From Lewinellaceae bacterium (GTDB lineage: Bacteria > Bacteroidota > Bacteroidia > Chitinophagales > Saprospiraceae), in assembly GCA_020636355.1 (NCBI GenBank), contig JACJYB010000003.1:124001-188000 (forward strand): a stretch of DNA of 64,000 nt, written 5' to 3'. The position numbers and the translations under genes are program-made. The notes under the pieces were generated by a model. The model saw only the letters and a list, made by a program, of their open reading frames with translations, had not been told where the DNA came from and did no database searches. Positions 26,170-33,900 of the stretch are shown here, piece after piece. Positions within the stretch are counted from its first letter, which is position 1; the number at the start of each line of letters is the position of its first letter.

Positions 26170-26691
26170 TTAACTCCGGGACGGATAAAGTCCAACCAGA
26201 GCTATGATGAAGTTCAATGCGAGATATGGCTGCATGTTATTGTGTTCTTTTCCTTCTCCCTTCAGGCCTGTAGGCAATATATTTCCCGGTATGTTCCGCG
26301 TCGTGCTATAAATCGTAGGTGTTCGACCTTGCGAATTGCCCAGAATATTGTTGCTTGGGTCTCTAGCCAAGCTTGCCTGAGTCGAAACGACGGCAGCATG
26401 GTTATGATTGGGAATTTGATTGCTCGTTAGGGTCACGGTGGTTACGCCTAGCCCTTCACCCAAATATCGATTGGTCAAACCAGGCCCACGGCCAGGATGC
26501 ATGGGCGCCTTTCCTTGTAAATTTGGTAAAGCGGTGGTTGAAACGCCATCGCCTCCATAGGTGATGCCGATTAGCGAAAACAAAGCTGTATTTTGGGAAA
26601 TTGGCAATAGTTGCCCGTTGCAATAGGCCCAACCTCTGGGGGCAAAATTGCCGGCAAAGATTCTGATTTCAGCGATAAAGGGTTCAGCCAT
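26170..26691 (-). CDS. Tail-collar domain protein, type A, second cassette (A1)
   Basis: 173 residues. The N-terminal phage tail collar domain (PF07484) has AEIRIFAGNFAPRGWAYCNG, QLLPISQNTALFSLIG, TYGGDGVSTTALPNLQGKAP, then a C-terminal block HNNMQPYLALNFIIALVGLYP. These microcystin-dependent-protein (Mdp) type proteins carry a phage-fibre fold but are widespread outside phages; their role is not established. The A type is defined here by SQNTALFSL, a PGxGPGL segment and a C-terminal PSRS/PPRS. It pairs with A2 at 29345, and follows B1 after 6 bases. Confidence 0.88.
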   Translation of the reverse strand: MAEPFIAEIRIFAGNFAPRGWAYCNGQLLPISQNTALFSLIGITYGGDGVSTTALPNLQGKAPMHPGRGPGLTNRYLGEGLGVTTVTLTSNQIPNHNHAAVVSTQASLARDPSNNILGNSQGRTPTIYSTTRNIPGNILPTGLKGEGKEHNNMQPYLALNFIIALVGLYPSRS

Positions 26692-26697
26692 AACAGA

Positions 26698-27222
26698 TTA
26701 ATGCATTGTAGGGTAGATACCCACGAGTGAAATAATAAAATTTATGCATAAGGTCGGCATCATGTTATTATGAGATTGTGATCCTCCCAAAAATCCAATC
26801 ACCGTTGGATTCATGATTCCAAGATTTTGACTCACATCGGTTTGATAAAGATCTGCATTCAGCGATTGTGCATATCCGTTATTCGAAGGAAGCCTTTCCG
26901 AAGCATTTGCCGAGGTTACGGGCCAACTATGATTATGAGGAGGCAACTCCTGAACCGTCAAGGTTACGGTCTCAGTTCCTCCTTTGGAGGCCAGAATCCG
27001 ATTCGACAAACCATTCCCGTGTCCCATATGTATCGGTATCCTGCCTCTGCAATCGGGCAATTGAAATGTATTACTTCCATCCCCGCCATACATGGTACCG
27101 ATTAAGGAAAACAAGGCATCATTTTGGCTGGGTGAAAGGTACTGACCGTCACACATGGCCCACCCGAGTGGTGCAAAATTTCCGGCGAACATCCGGATCT
27201 CTCCAAGAAATGGTGTAGACAT
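26698..27222 (-). CDS. Tail-collar domain protein, type B, second cassette (B1)
   Basis: 174 residues. Collar domain: GEIRMFAGNFAPLGWAMCDG, FSLIGTMYGGDGSNTFQLPDCRGRIPIHMG. The middle segment with SANASERLPSNNGYAQS..DLY, and the end HNNMMPTLCINFIISLVGIYP, match B2 at 29875 much better than the A or C types. No signal peptide is seen, as is usual for this family. It lies between C1 (25 bases upstream) and A1 (6 bases downstream) in one probable transcript. Confidence 0.88.
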   Translation of the reverse strand: MSTPFLGEIRMFAGNFAPLGWAMCDGQYLSPSQNDALFSLIGTMYGGDGSNTFQLPDCRGRIPIHMGHGNGLSNRILASKGGTETVTLTVQELPPHNHSWPVTSANASERLPSNNGYAQSLNADLYQTDVSQNLGIMNPTVIGFLGGSQSHNNMMPTLCINFIISLVGIYPTMH

Positions 27223-27247
27223 TTATCGGTAATTAATTGGTGAATGG

Positions 27248-27763
27248 TTAATTTCTGGAAGGGAATAAACCCTGCAAGGCAATACAAAAATTCAATGTAA
27301 TGAAGGGTTGCATGTTATTATGCCCAACCCCTGATCCCGTGAAACCTACAGCAGCCGCATTAAATTGGTCATTCAGTGGTGTCGACAAACTTGAATAAGC
27401 CACTCCTACGCTTGTATTAGCAGCTGCAGGAAAGTTATTGACCGGACTACCCGATGTAGCATCATCTCCGCTACTCAGAATGGCATGTTGATGACTGGGT
27501 ATTTCTTCGACAATCAAGGAAAGAGTTTCCTCTCCGCTTTTTAGTCCTTCCCGGTAAATATCACTAAAATGCAGTGGTGTTCTGCCCCGGAGATCCGGCA
27601 ATGCAAAACTCGTTACTCCATCCCCTCCATACATGTTACCTAACAGGCTATAAAGGCTCTGGTTTTGATTGATCGGTAGAAGCTGGCCATCACAGGTAGC
27701 CCAGCCTCTTGGAGCGAAATTAAAACTGACAATTTTGATTTCACCCAAAAAGGGTTCCGCCAT
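27248..27763 (-). CDS. Tail-collar domain protein, type C, second cassette (C1)
   Basis: 171 residues. Collar domain: GEIKIVSFNFAPRGWATCDG, YSLLGNMYGGDGVTSFALPDLRGRTPLHF. The C type is marked by QNQSLYSLL, SGSPVNNFPA and the ending NMQPFITLNFCIALQGLFPS, shared with C2 at 30391. First gene of the second cassette. A promoter-like pair lies 35-67 bases upstream, so the cassette C1-B1-A1 plus the propeller gene may have its own transcript. Confidence 0.88.
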   Translation of the reverse strand: MAEPFLGEIKIVSFNFAPRGWATCDGQLLPINQNQSLYSLLGNMYGGDGVTSFALPDLRGRTPLHFSDIYREGLKSGEETLSLIVEEIPSHQHAILSSGDDATSGSPVNNFPAAANTSVGVAYSSLSTPLNDQFNAAAVGFTGSGVGHNNMQPFITLNFCIALQGLFPSRN

Positions 27764-27797
27764 GGGTCTTAATTTAACGTGGTTTATTATGAGTATC

Positions 27798-27829
27798 TAA
27801 AGCTACAAAAAATTTTATTCGCTTGTCAA
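27798..27829 (-). promoter_or_regulatory. Candidate promoter of the second collar cassette
   Basis: On the minus strand TTG (27827-27829) and TAGCTTTA (27798-27805) are 21 bases apart. The second differs from the TAnnTTTG -7 consensus at one position. The pair lies 35 bases before the C1 start codon, in a 168-base gap that is otherwise AT-rich and empty. Confidence 0.35.
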
Positions 27830-27931
27830 CCCCAAAAAGTCAATAGGGCTAATTTCACCAGGTCAAAGACAGCATGTCATGCAGGCACTTAAGGGAAGGA
27901 GTTTGTGCTATGTATTTTTTTCGGCAATTTA

Positions 27932-28219
27932 TTAATTGAAGATTGCCTGATAATTAACGGCACCACTTTGCGAATCCTGTCCTACCGGCACAAGGAATAG
28001 GGTAAGTTCATCTTGTTGGTCTTTAACGGTAAAAACTCCCTGATTAAAGTAGTGGTCCCGAAGGTCCGTCTGAAATAGCAAGCTAAACGGTTCGCGTTTT
28101 TGGCCAGGCACTTCAGGAAGTTTGGTAACTTCAATTAGCTTGGCTGCATGTTCGTGACCCGGGGCAAAAACGATCCGGAATTCATTATTCAATCGTGCAT
28201 TAAAGTATTCGTAGTCCAT
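27932..28219 (-). CDS. DUF6916-like small protein
   Basis: 95 residues with no signal peptide. The pattern EYFNARLNNEFRI..., EPFSLLFQTDLRDHYFNQGVFTVKD and LTLFLVPVGQ...VNYQAIFN matches, as far as I remember it, the DUF6916 domain, a small beta-rich protein often encoded beside tail-collar genes. Its role is unknown. It lies 11 bases downstream of the GNAT gene on the same strand and closes the middle block between the two collar cassettes. Confidence 0.75.
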   Translation of the reverse strand: MDYEYFNARLNNEFRIVFAPGHEHAAKLIEVTKLPEVPGQKREPFSLLFQTDLRDHYFNQGVFTVKDQQDELTLFLVPVGQDSQSGAVNYQAIFN

Positions 28220-28230
28220 CGAGGTCTGTT

Positions 28231-28728
28231 TTATTTAACTTCAGCATTCCAAATCATGAAATGGTATATGCCGTGTTCTTCCACTTTCTGAAATCCCAGT
28301 CGCTCATACAATCGTAAAGCCGGATTAAAGAATTCAACGTGAATGCTCACCTTTTTATCGTTATCGGCCGCAAGTTTTTGAATCGATGCTAGCAAGGTCG
28401 TTCCAATGCCCTGGCTTTGAAAATCAGGCAAGAGAGCAATATCAATAATTCGAATTTCCCCTGAATATTGAATCCAGTACAGTCTGCCGATAGGTCGTAA
28501 ATCTTTCAGGATCAATTGAAAAAATCCATCTGAATAATGCTGTTGGTAATGGGTATGTTGAGCATCAAACTGCTGCGTCAAAAAATCCAGTTTTTGTTGC
28601 GCCGTCCAATCCTGCAATAGGTCCATTTCATTCTGTCGGCTACTTGCATAGATTTCCAAAAGGATTGGCCGGTCAGCCGGGGAAATTGACCTGAATTGAA
28701 TATCCTTATACGGTGTTTCTAATTTCAT
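28231..28728 (-). CDS. GNAT family N-acetyltransferase in the collar operon
   Basis: 165 residues from the ATG at 28726-28728, which overlaps the TGA of the methyltransferase gene (ATGA). The GNAT fold is clear: strand 4 IRIIDIALLPDFQSQGIGTTLLASI carries the acetyl-CoA pyrophosphate loop Q-S-Q-G-I-G, followed by SIHVEFFNPALRLYERLGFQKV. It transfers an acetyl group to an amine; the substrate is unknown. Tight coupling to the methyltransferase and to a collar gene suggests modification of a locus product, but this is inference. Confidence 0.88.
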   Translation of the reverse strand: MKLETPYKDIQFRSISPADRPILLEIYASSRQNEMDLLQDWTAQQKLDFLTQQFDAQHTHYQQHYSDGFFQLILKDLRPIGRLYWIQYSGEIRIIDIALLPDFQSQGIGTTLLASIQKLAADNDKKVSIHVEFFNPALRLYERLGFQKVEEHGIYHFMIWNAEVK

Positions 28729-29348
28729 TCCTGAAAGGATGCCATGGTCCAAAAGCCTTGCCAGTCCGAACAGTCAGCAAATTTATTCCGCAGGCAATCA
28801 ATTTCTTCTTCGGGGACTAGCATGGGATAGGGCCAGATATCATGCCAGACAACTTCATAATGGGCATCTTTTGGAGGTGTCCAGGTCAAAGCATTTGTAT
28901 GGATTATCTCCAGGCGATCTTTGTACCTGGCGAGCATGTGTGGAGCTACCAATTGTATGACGGATGCATTCGCTTCCAGGACCGTTACGTGCTTCACTGG
29001 AGAATTATGGGGTTTGAGAATTGCTTCTATGATCATGCCAATACCCAATCCGCTGATAAGAATGTGGCCGCCCCGGATAAATGCTTCCTGAATGGCATGA
29101 CGTTGGGACCACCATTCTTCATAAAGATCGGTCATCATTACTGTCTGATCAATGTACATCCTCGTAAACCGACCGGGGACTCTCCTGCTCCAAAATGGGA
29201 TCGATTTAAGCGCTTCAGCGTGCTCAACTTCATCGATTGGCTGAACCTCAAATTTTTCAATGCGCACGTTACCATGGACAGCAGCCGGTATTGTACTTTT
29301 GAAATAAGTTGCTTCAAATGTAGTATGTGAGGAATAATCCGGCATCAT
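28725..29348 (-). CDS. SAM-dependent methyltransferase-like protein (spermidine-synthase-like fold) in the collar operon
   Basis: 207 residues. A Rossmann-type SAM site is visible: motif I HILISGLGIGMIIEAIL, motif II KHVTVLEANASVI, an acidic LEIIHTNAL strand, then YEVVWHDIWPYP where a catalytic acid could lie. The layout is closest to spermidine-synthase-like class I methyltransferases; polyamine synthesis is unlikely because the N-terminal tetramerisation domain is different and short. Its ATG overlaps the stop of collar gene A2 (ATGA at 29345-29348), and its own stop overlaps the GNAT start, so three genes are translationally coupled. Confidence 0.8.
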   Translation of the reverse strand: MMPDYSSHTTFEATYFKSTIPAAVHGNVRIEKFEVQPIDEVEHAEALKSIPFWSRRVPGRFTRMYIDQTVMMTDLYEEWWSQRHAIQEAFIRGGHILISGLGIGMIIEAILKPHNSPVKHVTVLEANASVIQLVAPHMLARYKDRLEIIHTNALTWTPPKDAHYEVVWHDIWPYPMLVPEEEIDCLRNKFADCSDWQGFWTMASFQE

Positions 29349-29863
29349 GACCGAGGTGGAAAGACCCCTTGCAATGCAATAACAAAGTTTAATGTCAGAT
29401 AAGGTTGTCGATTATTGTGTGGTTGATTCCCTCCAGTAGGACTAAGCGGTACCATGATTGCCGTGGTTGCGGTATTTTTATACAAACTGGTTCCCCTACC
29501 CGCGGCAGCAGCCGGATAATATCCAACCGGTGTTCTTTGCAATCCGGCGGTTGACGAGCCGCGGCCGGTGTGGGAATGTGCAGGCATCTCAGATTGCAAC
29601 AATGTTACCGTCTCCTGACCAGCAGACTCACCCAAATCATGTAAAGAAAGTCCGGGACCTTGTCCGGGTTGCATGGGCGAACGTCCCTGCATATCAGGCA
29701 ATGCAAAATTGGACTTCCCATTTCCACCATATGTCGTACCCAGCAGTGAAAATAGTGCGGTATTCTGCGATAAAGGCAAAAGCTGACCATCGCAAAACGC
29801 CCAGCCCTTCGGTGCAAAATTAAATGGAACAATACGAATTTCAGCTACAAACGGATCTGCCAT
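29345..29863 (-). CDS. Tail-collar domain protein, type A, first cassette (A2)
   Basis: About 172 residues from the ATG at 29861-29863. An in-frame upstream start would add 21 hydrophobic residues not found in the other copies and would run into the B2 stop. Collar domain: AEIRIVPFNFAPKGWAFCDG, QLLPLSQNTALFSLLG, NFALPDMQGRSPMQPGQGPGLS, then HNNRQPYLTLNFVIALQGVFP-PRS. It matches A1 throughout. Its TGA overlaps the methyltransferase ATG. Confidence 0.88.
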   Translation of the reverse strand: MADPFVAEIRIVPFNFAPKGWAFCDGQLLPLSQNTALFSLLGTTYGGNGKSNFALPDMQGRSPMQPGQGPGLSLHDLGESAGQETVTLLQSEMPAHSHTGRGSSTAGLQRTPVGYYPAAAAGRGTSLYKNTATTAIMVPLSPTGGNQPHNNRQPYLTLNFVIALQGVFPPRS

Positions 29864-29874
29864 GGATTCTGGAA

Positions 29875-30381
29875 TTAAGTAGGTGAAGGGAATATACCAA
29901 ATAATGAAATGATGAAGTTGACGCATAGATAAGGCATCATATTCGTATGTGGCTGTGAGCCACCGGAAGCATCAATCAAGTTGCTTTGCATGGGCATCAG
30001 ATTCGATCCTGTATCATCGTAGAGGTCCAGGTTCGCGGTACTCGCATAGCTGTTACCCTGAGGCGCTCGATTTGAGGCATTTACAGAAGATACTCCCCAG
30101 GCATGGGTATGACTCGGGATCTGATTGACAGTCAGGGTAACCTGTTCGGCGCCACCAGTTTCAGCCAAAATATAACCACTGCCCTGGTGAATGGGTAATC
30201 TTCCCCGAAGGTCCGGCAACCCAAAAGTGCTTTGACCATCACCTCCATAGGTGGTGCCGATTAATTGAAATAGTGTTTCATTTTCGGCAATAGGCAATAA
30301 CTGACCTTCACAAAACATCCAGCCGGCGGGTGCAAAGTTTCCCGCGAACATGCGAATTTCACCGACATAGGGTTGTGCCAT
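29875..30381 (-). CDS. Tail-collar domain protein, type B, first cassette (B2)
   Basis: 168 residues. Collar domain: GEIRMFAGNFAPAGWMFCEG, FQLIGTTYGGDGQSTFGLPDLRGRLPIHQG. The middle SVNASNRAPQGNSYAST..DLY and the end NMMPYLCVNFIISLFGIFPS pair it with B1. The spacing of 9 bases to C2 and 11 bases to A2 places it in the middle of the first cassette, the same position as B1 in the second. Confidence 0.88.
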   Translation of the reverse strand: MAQPYVGEIRMFAGNFAPAGWMFCEGQLLPIAENETLFQLIGTTYGGDGQSTFGLPDLRGRLPIHQGSGYILAETGGAEQVTLTVNQIPSHTHAWGVSSVNASNRAPQGNSYASTANLDLYDDTGSNLMPMQSNLIDASGGSQPHTNMMPYLCVNFIISLFGIFPSPT

Positions 30382-30390
30382 GACTTTGGT

Positions 30391-30903
30391 TTATGTTGGG
30401 CTTGGGAATATTCCCTGAAGTGCAATACAAAAGGAAATCGTTAAAAAAGGTTGCATATTAATATGCGCCTGGCTTCCTCCTGTGTTTGCAATGGTAGCAG
30501 GATTAAATGTATTGTTAGGCATAACTACAGAAGAATAGACATTGCCTACGGTCGTTGGAACATTTGCAGGCAAATTGTTAGCTGGTGACCCGGACAACGC
30601 ATCCTCGTTTGTCCCACGCAGATTATGATCGTGTTGTGGTAGTTCAGAAATACTCAACGTGTGCGCTTGCTCACCTCCTCTTTCACCCAACGTATGTCCA
30701 TTTCCCATATGAACCGGGGTCCTGCCTCGTAAATCCGGCAAGGCAAAATTGACCCGGCCATCACCACCATACGTTGTGCCCAGGAGAGAAAACAGACCTT
30801 GGTTTTGCATGATGGGCAATAGTTGGCCATCGCACAATGCCCACCCTTTCGGGGGAAAGCTGAAGCTCATCATACGAATTTCCGATAAGTAGGGTTCTGC
30901 CAT
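30391..30903 (-). CDS. Tail-collar domain protein, type C, first cassette (C2)
   Basis: 170 residues. Collar domain: SEIRMMSFSFPPKGWALCDG, FSLLGTTYGGDGRVNFALPDLRGRTPVHMG. The segments ALSGSPANNLPA and NMQPFLTISFCIALQGIFPS pair it with C1. It follows the large beta-helix protein gene by 6 bases and is the first gene of the first cassette. Confidence 0.88.
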   Translation of the reverse strand: MAEPYLSEIRMMSFSFPPKGWALCDGQLLPIMQNQGLFSLLGTTYGGDGRVNFALPDLRGRTPVHMGNGHTLGERGGEQAHTLSISELPQHDHNLRGTNEDALSGSPANNLPANVPTTVGNVYSSVVMPNNTFNPATIANTGGSQAHINMQPFLTISFCIALQGIFPSPT

Positions 30904-30909
30904 GTTGAA

Positions 30910-33900
30910 TTAATTGATGGTGATGGATGGTAACATGGGAGCAGTGCCGGTTAATGTAATCGTCCCGGAGGTGACTACCGTAGGTGGATTCTGATTGGGA
31001 TTGCCTCCTCCACCGAACGTACTTTGGGCAGCTAGGGCTGCCGGAATATTTGCACCTGCTCCAAATAAATTAAAAGTTCCCGCTTGCTGGACCAATTGAT
31101 ATCCGGTCGGGCCTTTGCAACTGATCAAAGCCAGATTCAGCACATTTGTTACGGTATTTTGCACATGTGCATAAAAGCTGTTTGAACTGATTGCGCTACT
31201 TGGATCAGGGGCGGGTAGAATTTCTGTATTCAGTGTCAGATCCAGGTGACCGCTATTCCGAACATAAACGTGGAAAGGGCTGTAAGGAGACGGGAAAGGA
31301 GCCCCAAGGTCATCACTGGCGCTACCAACCATTCCACTCACATAGGCATTGTTCATAAATTGCATTTTTGAACTGCCATTTCCATCGGCCAGAATACGAA
31401 CCGGCGCTTCCCAGGGTTTGTCAAAGGTATTGTTTACCACGATAAACTGAGAAGTTCCATTCTCATCTGCAGTGATGGTTAATTGTCCCAGCCCTCCATC
31501 TGCATGCATTACCTGAGTGAAGGTGTTGTCATCTACGATTGCGTTAAAAGTTCCTGCACCAGGGTTAAGGCTAACTCCACCTTGCGGAAAATTGAACTGA
31601 AACGTTCCTGGCATACATCCCGGAGGTCCGGTCAGGTGATCATTCACAATGAATTGGTTGGCATAGAGCAAAGCACCAACAGTCCCGGTTGCTGCCGTTT
31701 GATGAGCCACGACTACTGACGCCGTTGCACAATTGGTGAAAATGTTTCCAATTGTGGCATTAGAGCGCGCCTTATCTCCTAGAATTACCGTGGCATTTGC
31801 CGCACCCTGAGCAAATACCAGAATACCGGCTTTGCCCACGTTTACAGGTGACGTACATCCAAACTCTTTGATGGTCGTATTGAAAGTACTTGACTGGGCA
31901 ACGAGGGTTAATTTCCCACTGGTATGCGTAAACAACTCCATAAAGGTGGCGCCATTTTGAAAAGTCGTACCGGTTACGACAACACTATCGATGATGCCAT
32001 TAATACGAACCATACCTTCAGAGTTATCATCTCCTTTTCCGGCAATATGGTATCTGTTTGAGTTTTCGAGGAGGCAGTTGATCAATTTTAACCCATGCCA
32101 TTCTGTGGCACTCAGGCCATCACTGAGGAGCGCACCATTAATAGCATTGTCACTAAAACGCCGCATGTTTACATTGCGAAGTGCAAGACCTCCTAGTACC
32201 ATTTGACCATGAATACCATCAATACCACTATTGGTCCCCAAGCCCGCCGATGCATCGGAAGTTGCACCAATATCCTGGATATTCATGTAACTAAGGCTCA
32301 CTAACCCTCCTGTGTTGGCCAACCGGATTCCGTCAACATCCGTGATGTTCTGGATGGTCCCTCCCGAATTGGCGGCACCGGTACCGGTAACAGAAAATGG
32401 TCCTGATCCGGTGTTATTAAGGTTTATGGCTATCACGTCAGCACCAGTGGATCCTTGATTAACGGCAATGGACTGAAATTTTATACCATCCGTATGAATG
32501 GTCGTTCCATCAATATTTACCGCCATTTTGGTCAGCGCGGTGGTCGCCCCGATGGTATTGGTCGAACCGGTTATCTTCAGAGAACCGCCACCCGTTGCAT
32601 TTAAAGCTGTGGAACCCTGGGTATTCAAAGTTAGCGTTGCGCCAATGTTAACCAAGGTACCATTTGAAGTTATATCAATCCCCCGCGCGTTATTATTCTG
32701 TACGATGGTTCCGGCACTCACGGTAACAAAAGCCATACTGTTGTCAATTTTAAATGCCGTGCCGGTTGGACTGGTAATGTTTAACGTACCAAACGTAAAA
32801 GAAGCGGAACTACCATTGAGAATATCCACACCTGCGTCTCCCCCGTTAAGTGTGACCGTCCCATTCAAATTGTATTGGGATCCATCAGCATTATTGAATT
32901 GGATTCCCGTGCCATTGGTTGCATTGATTACGCCGGATAAAGTAACTACGCCGGTAGAATGGTTTTGGACATTGACCGCTGCAAAATTATTGGATTGGGT
33001 AATACTCCCACTATAAGTTAGTCCCAATGTACCGCCATCGATATTAACAACGGCTCCCGAGGCATTTGATAGGCTACCAAGACCACCTGTAAATGAACCC
33101 GTGCAAGAAGTCAGGCTAATTCCTGCTGCCCCTCCGGAACTGGAAATACTTGAGAAAGTGACATCCAAATTCCCTGAGCCGATAATCATCATTCCCCCTC
33201 CCAAAGTATTGTTGATGGAGGAAGATTTTATCTGAAGGTTGCCTACGGTAGAACCGTTAAGGGCAGTACTTGCTATACTCCCAAATACCACTCCTGCTAT
33301 GGTATCATTCATCCCAAGAAGTATTGCAGCATTAATCACCGGAGCGGAGCCGGCATTTTGGATCAGGCTTCCATCATTTGGGCAATTCCAGGCAACACCT
33401 TCTCCTAGCAATTTTTGATTGTCTAATAAAGTACCTCCGGCCGTATACGTTCCGGCAAATAGATAGATATAACCGCCTGGACTCGAGGCCGTAATGGCCT
33501 GAGGGATTGTCGTAAATGGATTGGCATAACTCCCATCCCCGTTCATTGGGTCACCATTGTCGTCAACAAATACATAACCCAACGTAATGTTTAAATACAC
33601 AACCGCCGAATCTACGGATACGGCATTATGTTCATCCTTTACCTTGTAGTAGAAAGAATCCAAGGTTCCAGCCGTACAGGTAGCAATAAAGGTAAAACTG
33701 CCATCTGCATTAACCATTAATTTAGCACCTGACGCCAGGGTAATTTGGACACCTACATTGGCAGCCAGGCCATTGACCTCAGCAACCATTTTCGTAGCCC
33801 CATTATCGATATCCGTATCATTGTTCAGTATCCCAGGTGCACTGGTTGTAAACGGTGAAGTCTGGGATACCATCGCATAGTTATCATTGACGGCAACCGG

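Noticed and set aside
32498..33016. Plus-strand frame of 172 codons opposite the beta-helix protein
   Set aside because: It is the antisense of Thr/Val/Asn-rich beta-helix repeats; no start context, no family, and the minus-strand protein is well supported.
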